Below, in pieces: positions 50,781 to 59,949 of a stretch of 64,000 bases of DNA. The translations under genes and the position numbers were made by a program. The notes under the pieces were generated by a model. The model did no database searches. It worked only from the letters and a program-made list of their open reading frames with translations, and was not told the DNA's origin. The DNA comes from Streptomyces cucumeris (lineage in GTDB: Bacteria; Actinomycetota; Actinomycetes; Streptomycetales; Streptomycetaceae), in contig NZ_JANCLX010000002.1 in assembly GCF_024295805.1 (NCBI RefSeq), forward strand, positions 344,632 through 408,631, written 5' to 3'. Every line of letters starts with the position of its first letter. Within the stretch, counting starts at the first letter, position 1.

Positions 50781-53700
50781 CGCTTCGACTCCCCGTCGCT
50801 GGTGACCGTGTTGTTCTGCTCCTGACCGGTGAGGCGGCCGATCAGCCGCGCTCCGTCCCATGCCGTCGCGGTGCGGACCTCCCAGCCCGCGGCCGCGAAC
50901 GCCTTGTCCCGGTCCGCTGCCTCGTGATCTGGCTCGTCGCGGTCCACGCGGGGTGCCAGAACCACTCCGATACGTGCGTCGGGCCAGGCCAGTTCGGCCT
51001 GCCACCCATGCCCGTCCAATTCGTAGCCGTCCCGAGGCGCGGGCACACCCGCGCCCGCCAGCGCGTGCGCGAGGCCGACGAGCCCCGGCTCCTCCGGATC
51101 GAGGTATTCGATGACCCGGTCCCAGCCGGGGTCCCGCTTCGGACCGGTAGCCGTGGTCGCTTCGCCCGCATCGGACCGGGGCGGGACTTCCTCACCACGG
51201 GCGGGAGCGGGCACGGCCGGTGTGGCGACGAGGGGGGCGGCGGGCTCTGCCGCGTGTGCCGTTACCGGGATCCGTGCCGACGTCAGCCAGCCCACTCCGC
51301 CTGTCACGGTGAGCGCTTCGGCGGTGAAACCGTCGAGCATGCTGGTCGTGAGCTGGGCGCTGTCCCCGCCGCCGTGCTCCAGGAACTGCAGTACGTTGCT
51401 CCAGTACAGCCAGGCCCGCCAGCGCCGCTTGTGCGCCCGCTCGTCGGCCAGGGCCGCGTCGCCGTCGTCCAGGACGGTGAGCCCGGTCCACACCGGAGGT
51501 GTACGCCTGCCGTCCGCGGCCAGCACGAGGTGACAGTTCGACTCGTCCGGGCCGGACATGAGCCGCACCCGCCCGGCGGCGCCGGACGGAGCGCCGCCGC
51601 GCAGCGCTTCTCGGATGCCCTCGCCGACGCCTTCACCCACGAGGGCAGCGGCACGGATGCCGTCGGCACCGCTCAGGCCCGCGGCCACCGCCTCCGCCCG
51701 CCGCTGCCAGCGCCCGGGTTCCGGGGCACGCAGATAGGCCAGGAGCAGCTGGGCCGGATTGACCCACATCGTTTCTGCCAGCTCGCCGGGCAGACCCCGG
51801 CCCACCCGCTCGTAGTAGTCACGGGCGCGCTTCCGGCTGTTCGTGCCGTACGGCTCCCACACCGGGTCGCTCGGCCCGGCTGCCGCGTACCCGGTGTCCT
51901 TGACCCGCTGCTGCCACTCCTTGACGTCATGGAAGGTCAGCTGGAACACCCGCAGACCCTCGGCCCTGAGCCGCGTCCGTTTCATGGCGTCGTCGGCGAG
52001 CCGGTTGTGCTCGTGGGTGGCGTGGTAGGCGTAGCCGTCGAGATACAGGGCCACGCGCGGGCCGGGGGCGTCGAGCCGTTCGAGGAGTAAATCGGGCCGG
52101 GTGCCGTCCAGCGCGCGCTGCTGGGAGACGCGCCAGCTCACCGTCGTGCCGTCCGCCGCTGTCAGCCGCAGATCGAGCGCGTACGTGCCCGCCGATGTGG
52201 TGTACGTGTCCGCTGCGGCCTTGGACTCGGCAAGCTTGGCCCAGTCCTGGAGCGTGTCGATGAACAGGACCTCGAGGTCGCTCTCGGCCTGCCGCTGCAA
52301 CGGGATGTGCCGTGTCGTCGCGACCGGCGAGGTCTGCCAGCGCTCGCCGTCCGTGCCGAGTAGTTCGTCCAGCATCTGCCGGACCTCGTTGCGGCTCACC
52401 TTGTCGTAGTCGGTGGCCGGGACCCGCCGCAGCAGGCACTGGTGGCAGCCGTCGAGCCCCTTCTCGCGGCACGCGCACCGCTCGATGACCTCGCGCGCCT
52501 CAAGGAGCACCTCCCGGAAGCCGTCGGCGGACGCCAGCCGGTGCAGGTATCCGGTGCCGCCGGGCAACCGGTCGTAGACGACGAGGAAGCGTCTCGGCCA
52601 GTCCGCGCCCATGCCGCCCGCGTGGTCGGGCATGGTCGCCTCGGCGATGTCGATGTGGTCGGGGTCGCCGCCGTAGCGTGCGGCTATGCCCGCGAACAGT
52701 GCGGCGGTGAACGAGGCGAGTCGCTCCTTGACCCGGGCCATCGACGCGGGCAGCAGGATGCGCACCGCCTCCGTGGTCAGCTCGTGCGCGAGCAGCAGTG
52801 GCACGTCCTGCCCCCTGCCTTGCCCGTCCGCACTGGTCGTGGACCCCCTGCTGCGGCGACGCGGGCACCACAGCAGATGGTGCCTCGCGGCCGGGGTGCT
52901 CGCCGCTCCCGACTCGGTCAGCGCGTGCTGCTCCACGTCCACCACGGGGCGCCCGTCGGCTGTCGCCCCGCCGCAACTGGTGCAGACGAAGAACGGGTTG
53001 ATCCGCACGTCCCGTCCCGCCAGAGGCACCGTGCTGCTGCCGTCCTCACGGTCCAGCCCCAGATTGAGCGTCCGGATCTTCGCATGGCGGGTGAAGTCCA
53101 CTCCGAAGACCGCGGTGTCGTGCCGCCAGGAACCAGGAGCGAGCCGGTCAGGATCGATGTCGACGGTGGTGAGGACCGCGTAGTGCTTGCGGTCCCGTTC
53201 ATCGCGGTCGTCGCGCACCCGGGCGTCGTCCCGCTTGTCGCGGGAGAACACCCGCTTCGGTTGCAGTACGTACTGCACGCAGCCCGCGTCGGCGATCTCC
53301 CGCCCGCCGCAGCGCGGGCATGGGGCCGTGTCGTGTTCGGCGTCCTCAGTGCGCACGAATCCGCAGGCGGGGCAGAGCCGCCAGACGGACCAGGCTCTGC
53401 GGTCGGGGCTGCCGATGTCGAGGGCGCGTACGGCGTGACGGTAGCCGTTGACGTAGAAGTAGTTACCGGGGGCCAGCTCGGTGAGCGCCAGTTTGCGGGA
53501 CCGCTCGTAGTCCCGCGTCTCGCTGCGATAGATCTTGCGGACCGGTCCCTCCTCGGCGCCTGCCTCCTGCTCGCCGTCCTCCTCGCTCGGATTCTCGGAC
53601 CAGTACAGCGTCGCTTCCAGCTGAGTGGTGGTGTCGGTCAGGCTGTAGTTGGGCAGCAGACCGAGCTCCACCAGGGTGGCGTGGGCGCTCGACTGGCTCA

Positions 53701-56700
53701 GCTCCCGCAGCAGGTCCCCGGCACCTCGCCGCTCGGCCAGCAACTCGCGCCGCTCGTGGTTCTGCGTCTCGTCCGACCGGGCCAGCTGCCCGGCGGCCTC
53801 GTCGATCGCGGCGATCCTGCGTCGCAGCTCCTCCCGCCGCCCCGTCCAGTCCTCCTCGGCCTCCTGGAGGGCGCGGACGATGCCGCTGGTCGCATACGCC
53901 CTCAGCTCCTCGGCCGCGTACGCCGAGACGCCCGCGCCGTCGGGCTCTCGGCCGCCGCTGCCGTCGGGGAACAGGGCCAGGAACTCCTCGACGAACTCGG
54001 TGCCACGGGTCTGCGCGGCATCGGCCAGATCCTGGCACCATCCGCTCGCCCCGAACAGGGCCGACGACAGCCGGGGGAGCGGCGCCAGTACCTCGCCGTC
54101 GGAGGTCCTCAGGTCGCCACGGGCCGCGAGGTCCAGCAGCCGGGCCGTGTACTGGCGGCGCAGGATCTCCACCGCGGACAGGTAGCAGCCAGGAGGCACG
54201 ATGGTCCCGGCGATCATCTCCTTCGGTTCGTCCAGGTAATACAGGTCGCGCGCCTTGCGTCCGCCGAAGGCGACCACCAGCGCGTTGCCCGTGTGACGTC
54301 CGGCCCGCCCGGCGCGCTGTACGTAGTTGGCCGGCCCGGCAGGCAGGGAGCCGAGCAGTACGGCCGACAGATCGCCGATGTCGATGCCGAGTTCCAGTGT
54401 CGGCGTGCACGACAGCACATTGGGGTCGGTGTAGTGCGTTCCCGCCTTGAAGGTGCGCTCGACCCGCTCCCGCTCCGGGCGGCTGAGCATGCCCGTGTGC
54501 TCGGCGGTGACGACACGGAACGTGCCGCCTGTCAGATAGAGGCGGCGGTAGTAGTCGGCGGTGTAGTCACGTTCCTGCACGGCGCCGCCGAGGTGGGGGA
54601 GCCCCGCTCCGTTGCGGGGCATGCCTGGCTGTGGCGCGGTCAGCCGCCCCCCGCAGCGGTACCTGGGGCAGGGATGCCCGTACCAGCGCGTGCGCCGCTC
54701 GGGCGCTACGACCTGCTGCCAGCCGCAGTCCTCGCAGCTGACGAAAGCCTTGTTGACGACCGCGTCGCCGAGCAGTCGCACGTTGATGTGCCCCGGCTGA
54801 AGCCCGTAGACCCGGGTCTGCCGATCCCGGGCGGTCCGCACCGCCAAGACACCTTCCTCGGCGAGGGCGGGCAGCAGCCTGCGCAGATACTCCACGGCCC
54901 CGGTGGCGTCCAGCGTCAGGCACCTGCGCGTCCAGTCCTGGTACCAACCCAGACGTCCCGTGACCGCATCGAATTCGGACCGGTCCTTCTGCCCGTCCAG
55001 CAGGAAGCGGGGCGGGGCCACCCCCTCGGGGAAGGCCGGCATGCCGGGAGGCCTGAGCCCCCAGATGAGGTAGCGGTTGCTGCCACCTTCCTTGATCCAA
55101 TCGTCCAGCCAGCGGTGTCGTACCGCGCCGCGCATCCGCAGTCGCTCGAGCAGCCCCCGCACATACGCCAGATACCGCTCGGGGGTGGGCAGGCCCCCTC
55201 CCGTCAGTAGCTGGCCGGGCAGGGCCAGATGCAGGTCACGGGCGAGGTCCGTGATGCGGTCGGGCTCTGCCACGACGACCTCGGCCGCCGCGGTACGGGT
55301 CAGCTCCAGGGTGCGCCCCATGCGGCTGCGCAGCCCGAACTCCATCACGGTCGTGAACGCCAGCCGTTCCCCGATCAGCTTCCAGGTCCGGGCGTCGCCG
55401 GTGCCGCGGCCGGACAGCAGCCGGTCGACGCCCGCCTCGTCGTGGAGGTCGGGGGGCACCACGGCCGCCAGGGCGTCCGGGTCGTCCACCGAGTCCAGGA
55501 CGTGGCCGATCAGCTCGTTCAGCGCGGTCGGCGCTCCCGAGTCGTCGAGGTTGTGGGCGAGGAGCGAACGCAGCGAGAATTTGTACGAGGCGTTGGCAAC
55601 GTACCCCGCGCGATGCGCCGCATCCTGTGTGGAGTCGTTGAACAGCAGCGTCTTGCGCTCTTCCGGTACGAGCGCGATGTCGCCGCCGGTGAACAGCTGG
55701 GTCACGGCTGCCGAGGCCAGGGCCGCCTGGGCCGTGCCGAGAAAGCGGATGCTGTTGTCGGTGTGGCAGGCCGGGCAGCGGTCGTCTTTCGCCGCGCGGT
55801 CGGCGGTCTTCTTGTCGAGCAGGGCCCGTGCGAACCAGGCGTCGACGAGCTCGCCGTCGTCTCCGGCGGTGGGCAGCCGGTAGGTGCCCTGGCCGCCGTC
55901 CAGCACCACGACCGACAGCGGGTCCCCCTTGCCGCCCGTGGGCCGCGCCCCGGTCAGCGCGTCGAGCGCCCGCTGCCGCTCGCCGTGGGTGGCGGAGATG
56001 AAGTAGCGGATGCGCCGCCTGTCCCGCCCCACCGCGGCTCGCCAGATACGGTCCTGTGCCGTCACCAGCTGCTGGGGGTCGGCCTCGGGGGACAGCGCCG
56101 CCCACCCGGAGCGACCGCAGCTGCGGCAGTACACGGCGGGCAGGTGCACCTGGGCCGGGCGCGGCGCCGTGTCGGCACCGGGCAGCGGCTGCGGGCTGCT
56201 CGCCGAGGACGACGGCCAGCCCCCGGACGAGGCGTCCGGATCCTCGTCGCCGGGGGGCGCGGCGCTCAGCGCGGCCCGCCGGGTGGCGGTCCGGTCGTCC
56301 TCGTACCAGCGGAACTCAGGGGTGCGTCCCACCCCGCGCAGGACCCGCGTCACGGGCCGCACCCATAGATGCGCCTCGATGTGCAGCAGCGGCCGGGGCC
56401 TGCGCTCATCGGACTCCGGGTCGCGAGCAGCCGACAGCAGTGCCACGAACCGGCCCAGCGCCTGGAGCACCAGCCGCGGATTCTCCCGCGCGGTACGGCC
56501 CCAGGAGTAGCCGAACCGGGCCAGCCGATCCCGCAGCGCCCACTCGTCCAGCGGCTCCCCGCTCAGCAGCGAGAGCACGCCGTGCGTGAAGTCGTGCCGC
56601 TTCAGCAGCCGCCCGATACGGAAGGCGTCCAGCCCGGAGCGGCCCAGCAGCCTCGTGGCGAGAGCGTCCAGGTCCAGCAGGTCGGGGCGGGCCTCCACGT

Positions 56701-57706
56701 CCGGCCCGCCGGACACCGCCACCACCTCCTGCGGGGAGGGTGGCTCGTCCAGCTCGTAGTCCACGGACCCGGTGAACTCATCGGCGGTCATCCGTTCCTC
56801 GCCGATGACCGCCTCCGCCGGGAACGGCATCCCGAACACCCGCGCCGCCACGTCGAGGACGCCCCCGGCTCCGTTGTCCGCCGCCCCCTCACCGAGCGTG
56901 GCCGAGGTCGCCACCGGGCAGATCGACCCCAGCGGCCTGCCGGGCCGGGACGCGCCGGTGGCGGCAGCGAGCCGGCGCAACAGCATCGCGACGTCGGTGC
57001 CCTGCGCCCCGTCGTACGTGTGGAACTCGTCCAGCACGACATAGGTGAGGTCGGCGCCTTCCCACAGGCTCCGGTCCTCCCCGCGCTGGAGCAGCAGATC
57101 CAGCATCTTGTAGTTGGTGATCAGCACGTCGGGCGGGGACACCCGCATTTCTTCCCGGCGCGTCATCACCCGCCGGAAGTCCGTGTCGGGCCGGTCGCCG
57201 ATGTAGAGGCCCGCGGTGACCTGGGCCAGCTCCGGCCGCGCCAGGTAGTCCCCGATGCGCCCCGCCTGGTCGGTGGCGAGCGCGTTCATCGGATACAGCA
57301 GAACCGCCTTGACCCCGCCGCGCCCCTCGGCCTTCCGCCGTCGGCAGTGGTCCAGTACGGGGACGAGGAACGACTCGGTCTTGCCGGAGCCGGTACCGGT
57401 CGTCACCAGAGCCGGCTGCGCGGGCCCGCGCAGCGTGGACAGCCGGGCCCACGCCTTCGCCTGGTGCCGCCACGGCACGAACCCCGGGAACCCGGTCGCT
57501 CCCTCCACGTCCCGCTGCCAGCCGTCTTCGGCGAGGTGGAACGGCGTCCTGATCCGCAGATACGGCCCCCGGAAGATCCCGGTCTCGGGGTGCCCGAGGA
57601 AGCGCTCGAGGGCACCTCGGGTGTCCTCGTCGGCGAGGGCGTACGTCGTCGTGAGGTACTGCGTCAGACTGCCGCGCAGCTGCGCGGCGGCCATGGTGGG
57701 CTTCAC
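50777..57706 (-). CDS. giant DUF1998 DEAD/DEAH helicase-nuclease (DruE-like)
   Basis: A 2,309-aa protein. Superfamily 2 helicase motifs: Walker A VTTGTGSGKTESF (about residues 104-110), DEFH box (226-229), SATLGEGA, and the C-terminal lobe TPTLELGIDIGDLSAV with YVQRAGRAGR. At least five zinc-binding Cys clusters are scattered through it (CRSCG, CPACH, CEDCG, CPACG with CPRCGG, CTSCGG). The DUF1998 module (YDRLPGGTGYLHRL, then CREKGLDGCHQCLLR) is followed by a PD-(D/E)XK/Vsr-like nuclease region (about 1780-1950: RPDLLLERL, VALYLDGYAYHATHEHN). This layout resembles DruE of Druantia and the DrmA/DrmB pair of DISARM. GTG 57706 has AAGGGGG upstream. Codon 1873 (52088-52090) is TTA. The stop overlaps the next gene by four bases. 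Confidence 0.9.
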   Translation of the reverse strand: MKPTMAAAQLRGSLTQYLTTTYALADEDTRGALERFLGHPETGIFRGPYLRIRTPFHLAEDGWQRDVEGATGFPGFVPWRHQAKAWARLSTLRGPAQPALVTTGTGSGKTESFLVPVLDHCRRRKAEGRGGVKAVLLYPMNALATDQAGRIGDYLARPELAQVTAGLYIGDRPDTDFRRVMTRREEMRVSPPDVLITNYKMLDLLLQRGEDRSLWEGADLTYVVLDEFHTYDGAQGTDVAMLLRRLAAATGASRPGRPLGSICPVATSATLGEGAADNGAGGVLDVAARVFGMPFPAEAVIGEERMTADEFTGSVDYELDEPPSPQEVVAVSGGPDVEARPDLLDLDALATRLLGRSGLDAFRIGRLLKRHDFTHGVLSLLSGEPLDEWALRDRLARFGYSWGRTARENPRLVLQALGRFVALLSAARDPESDERRPRPLLHIEAHLWVRPVTRVLRGVGRTPEFRWYEDDRTATRRAALSAAPPGDEDPDASSGGWPSSSASSPQPLPGADTAPRPAQVHLPAVYCRSCGRSGWAALSPEADPQQLVTAQDRIWRAAVGRDRRRIRYFISATHGERQRALDALTGARPTGGKGDPLSVVVLDGGQGTYRLPTAGDDGELVDAWFARALLDKKTADRAAKDDRCPACHTDNSIRFLGTAQAALASAAVTQLFTGGDIALVPEERKTLLFNDSTQDAAHRAGYVANASYKFSLRSLLAHNLDDSGAPTALNELIGHVLDSVDDPDALAAVVPPDLHDEAGVDRLLSGRGTGDARTWKLIGERLAFTTVMEFGLRSRMGRTLELTRTAAAEVVVAEPDRITDLARDLHLALPGQLLTGGGLPTPERYLAYVRGLLERLRMRGAVRHRWLDDWIKEGGSNRYLIWGLRPPGMPAFPEGVAPPRFLLDGQKDRSEFDAVTGRLGWYQDWTRRCLTLDATGAVEYLRRLLPALAEEGVLAVRTARDRQTRVYGLQPGHINVRLLGDAVVNKAFVSCEDCGWQQVVAPERRTRWYGHPCPRYRCGGRLTAPQPGMPRNGAGLPHLGGAVQERDYTADYYRRLYLTGGTFRVVTAEHTGMLSRPERERVERTFKAGTHYTDPNVLSCTPTLELGIDIGDLSAVLLGSLPAGPANYVQRAGRAGRHTGNALVVAFGGRKARDLYYLDEPKEMIAGTIVPPGCYLSAVEILRRQYTARLLDLAARGDLRTSDGEVLAPLPRLSSALFGASGWCQDLADAAQTRGTEFVEEFLALFPDGSGGREPDGAGVSAYAAEELRAYATSGIVRALQEAEEDWTGRREELRRRIAAIDEAAGQLARSDETQNHERRELLAERRGAGDLLRELSQSSAHATLVELGLLPNYSLTDTTTQLEATLYWSENPSEEDGEQEAGAEEGPVRKIYRSETRDYERSRKLALTELAPGNYFYVNGYRHAVRALDIGSPDRRAWSVWRLCPACGFVRTEDAEHDTAPCPRCGGREIADAGCVQYVLQPKRVFSRDKRDDARVRDDRDERDRKHYAVLTTVDIDPDRLAPGSWRHDTAVFGVDFTRHAKIRTLNLGLDREDGSSTVPLAGRDVRINPFFVCTSCGGATADGRPVVDVEQHALTESGAASTPAARHHLLWCPRRRSRGSTTSADGQGRGQDVPLLLAHELTTEAVRILLPASMARVKERLASFTAALFAGIAARYGGDPDHIDIAEATMPDHAGGMGADWPRRFLVVYDRLPGGTGYLHRLASADGFREVLLEAREVIERCACREKGLDGCHQCLLRRVPATDYDKVSRNEVRQMLDELLGTDGERWQTSPVATTRHIPLQRQAESDLEVLFIDTLQDWAKLAESKAAADTYTTSAGTYALDLRLTAADGTTVSWRVSQQRALDGTRPDLLLERLDAPGPRVALYLDGYAYHATHEHNRLADDAMKRTRLRAEGLRVFQLTFHDVKEWQQRVKDTGYAAAGPSDPVWEPYGTNSRKRARDYYERVGRGLPGELAETMWVNPAQLLLAYLRAPEPGRWQRRAEAVAAGLSGADGIRAAALVGEGVGEGIREALRGGAPSGAAGRVRLMSGPDESNCHLVLAADGRRTPPVWTGLTVLDDGDAALADERAHKRRWRAWLYWSNVLQFLEHGGGDSAQLTTSMLDGFTAEALTVTGGVGWLTSARIPVTAHAAEPAAPLVATPAVPAPARGEEVPPRSDAGEATTATGPKRDPGWDRVIEYLDPEEPGLVGLAHALAGAGVPAPRDGYELDGHGWQAELAWPDARIGVVLAPRVDRDEPDHEAADRDKAFAAAGWEVRTATAWDGARLIGRLTGQEQNNTVTSDGESKR

Positions 57707-57802
57707 GACGGTCCCCCTTGCGATGCCGGTGCCCTGATGATCCCTATCACCGTATAGGGGGCCACCGACAGTCCCTGTTGCCGGTGGATCCTCCCTGACC
57801 TG

Positions 57803-58450
57803 CTACTTGCTCTTCTTCCACCCGGATATCTCATCCGCAAAGTCACGGTACGACCTATTGTTGCCGGTTGGACGCGCGATGACGTGACCACCCTTGACCG
57901 CGGCCTCCATGATGGCGGGAGCGTGTGACTCGCTGTACGGAGGCTTCCCGAGGTATTTCTCGAGGTGCTCTTTGGTCTTCTCGAGTTTGGCGAGGTCACG
58001 GCGACAGTCTGCCTCGCGCAGCCGCCAGCCGGGCTTGACTTTCGGGAACGCCTCTGGAAAGAGCATCAGCCAGGCTTCGATCTCATAAGCGGCCAGCGCC
58101 AGGGCTGAGGGGTACTCCTTGAACGTGGCCCGCATCTCCTCAGCGATGCGTCTGCGGACCTTGTCGTAGTTGTCGTCCGCGACGGCATCAAGATCCGCAT
58201 GTATGACGATGCCGACCAGTTTCGCTTTGTCGGCATGGCCCTCAGCGAAATTTTTGATCTGCTGGAGACGAGGGGAGAGCTTGGCCTGGGCGCGGGCCAG
58301 ACGGATAGGCTTCTTCATGGCTATCACGTCGGGGCACTTTCCCGGGTGTAAGGCGGGAACCAGGTGCTGAAGCACCCTGCGATCGTAGTCACCCTCGCCA
58401 GCCACTACGACGACTGAGCGCTGACGGCCGCGAGAAGGCTTCGCGCTCAC
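57803..58450 (-). CDS. TOPRIM-like DUF4276-type protein
   Basis: A 215-aa protein with a TOPRIM-like pattern: VVVVAGEGDYDRRVL (acidic residue at about 19), IVIHADLDAV (DxD-like, about 84-89) and LAAYEIEAWLMLFPEAF (about 120-134). The last is the typical E-I-E-A-W motif of DUF4276 proteins, which pair with OLD-type ATPases. It probably cleaves nucleic acid with the ATPase encoded just before it. GTG 58450 overlaps the ATPase stop as GTGA, so the two are coupled, as in PARIS and related two-gene systems. Codon 34 (58349-58351) is TTA. The next gene (the giant helicase) starts 96 bases later on the same strand. Confidence 0.78.
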   Translation of the reverse strand: MSAKPSRGRQRSVVVVAGEGDYDRRVLQHLVPALHPGKCPDVIAMKKPIRLARAQAKLSPRLQQIKNFAEGHADKAKLVGIVIHADLDAVADDNYDKVRRRIAEEMRATFKEYPSALALAAYEIEAWLMLFPEAFPKVKPGWRLREADCRRDLAKLEKTKEHLEKYLGKPPYSESHAPAIMEAAVKGGHVIARPTGNNRSYRDFADEISGWKKSK

Positions 58451-59691
58451 AGTCCACCCCCAAGAGCGCCTGAGTACCAGAGATCGCCCATCGGTTCGTA
58501 CTCGGACTTCTCGATGACCCGCTGAATCTCCTCGGGGCGCCGAGCTGGGATGCGGGAGGCGCCGCTCGGGAGCCGTTCGCACACGACGAATTCCTCGGGC
58601 TCTAGCTCGTTGATGAGAACGGGTGAATGAGTGGTGACAAGGAACTGACCGAGGCTACTGGCCTGGCGGAGCCTGACCGCCAAAAGGCTCAGTACGTGTG
58701 GATGGAGGCCATGGTCGATCTCCTCAATGCACGTCAGAAGCGGAGGATTCGGGTCATGAATAATCGCGAGCATGCACAGGACGCGGACCGTTCCCCAAGA
58801 CGCGTCCGAGAGTCGAGTGCGCCCGCGCAGGCACTCTTCTTCCAGTTCCACTTCGGCACGGCTGGAGCCCGCGAGGAGTGGTACGTGGATATTACGGATC
58901 TGCGGAACCACGGTCCGGACATCCTCCAAGAGGAGCTCCCAGGCATCACCGTGCGACCGAAGACTCAGCAGAAAGTCCGCCAGGTTGGAGGCGTCACCTT
59001 TCAGGCGCGGTTCCGATTCACTGATCGCCGAGGGCTGCCTGGCGGCTCGCACGTCAGGGTCGAACACTCGGATCTCAGAGAGGTGGCGTCGCACCTCACC
59101 AATGGCCTGGGCGGACGGACTGCTGTCCGGCAAAGCCAGAGTATGGCCCTGGTGAAGGACGGACCCGATTCTTTCGATGCTGGCCCGGGTCCTAGGGCGG
59201 CCGGTCTCCGACGGACTATTGACGACAACGGTAGTGCTCGTCAGCTCAACCGACGTCTCTGCGTGCGTGGTCGGGTGCTGGACCAGCCGTTCCTGTCGGG
59301 AGAGCACGTGCTCACGGTGGTGTGGCTCGGGAAGCCGCCGCTGGGAGACGCTCAACTCGTAGCGGTCCGGCGCTTCCTCCGACGCGAAGTCGGACCAGAT
59401 GCCCTCGACCCCGACGGTGAAGCGCGACACCGGCTTCGGGCTGCCACGGAAGGCTAGGACGTCGAATCCACCCCGTTCCTCCACGGCCGACTCGATCCCC
59501 TTGCGGGACACCTCGCCCAGAAACTCCAACGCGTGCAAGACGTTCGACTTGCCTGCCGCGTTGGGGCCGACCATGACGGTCAAGGGCCCGAGCGGCAGTT
59601 TCGTGTCGGTCAGGGTGCGGAAGTTGCGCACCGTCAGGCCTAATAGGCGGTGGTTCAAGCTCGCGCCAATCATGAGTGGCCGGGGCACCAA
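58447..59691 (-). CDS. OLD/AAA15-type ATPase
   Basis: A 414-aa ABC-type ATPase of the OLD/AAA15/AAA_21 group. The N-terminal RLLGLTVRNFRTLTDTKLPL is the RecF/OLD-like start, Walker A is VGPNAAGKSN (about residues 42-50), the signature-like region lies near DASWGTVRVL and Walker B is LLTCIEEIDHGLHP, with the switch His in LVTTHSPVLIN. No nuclease domain is fused, so its TOPRIM partner is the next gene, overlapping by four bases. GTG 59691 or ATG 59673 may be the start; neither has a clear ribosome site. Codon 17 (59641-59643) is TTA. It is the first gene of the operon and divergent from the beta-family gene. Confidence 0.88.
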   Translation of the reverse strand: MVPRPLMIGASLNHRLLGLTVRNFRTLTDTKLPLGPLTVMVGPNAAGKSNVLHALEFLGEVSRKGIESAVEERGGFDVLAFRGSPKPVSRFTVGVEGIWSDFASEEAPDRYELSVSQRRLPEPHHREHVLSRQERLVQHPTTHAETSVELTSTTVVVNSPSETGRPRTRASIERIGSVLHQGHTLALPDSSPSAQAIGEVRRHLSEIRVFDPDVRAARQPSAISESEPRLKGDASNLADFLLSLRSHGDAWELLLEDVRTVVPQIRNIHVPLLAGSSRAEVELEEECLRGRTRLSDASWGTVRVLCMLAIIHDPNPPLLTCIEEIDHGLHPHVLSLLAVRLRQASSLGQFLVTTHSPVLINELEPEEFVVCERLPSGASRIPARRPEEIQRVIEKSEYEPMGDLWYSGALGGGL

Positions 59692-59761
59692 CGACCCGGC
59701 GGACTGCTCCGGCGCACGGCGGGCGGATCACACGCACTTGGCTGAACAACACTCAGTCCCC

Positions 59762-59782
59762 CACGTGCGCCGTTCACGTGAA
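59762..59782. promoter_or_regulatory. paired CACGTG palindromes before the defence operon
   Basis: CACGTG occurs at 59762-59767 and 59775-59780, the second within the perfect palindrome TTCACGTGAA (59773-59782). The sites lie in the 258-base gap between the divergent ATPase operon and beta-family gene, and could bind a regulator of one or both. Confidence 0.5.
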
Positions 59783-59949
59783 GTGACCGGCCACCGAGCA
59801 TCACAAACAGTACATCCTGCGTCACAGCGGTACCAGGTGCTTGCCTGATTCAGCCATCTGGACCGAAAGGGCTCTCTTTCCGGCGCTTCGCCGTCCGTCG
59901 ACCCTGACAGGGAGGGAAAGCGCGCGGGCAGTGCCGAGGGGGAGCCGCG

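Noticed and set aside
50781..51005. N-terminal extension of the RelE-UvrD protein
   Set aside because: It lies wholly inside the giant helicase gene, is Arg/Gly-rich, and the ATGA overlap gives a better start.
48504..59691. Assignment as DISARM or BREX
   Set aside because: No methyltransferase, DrmC-type phospholipase D protein, PglZ or BrxC-like gene is present; only the DUF1998 helicase is shared.
58447..59691. Assignment of the ATPase as Septu PtuA or Gabija GajA
   Set aside because: The partner is not an HNH PtuB-like protein, and the ATPase carries no fused TOPRIM domain as in GajA.
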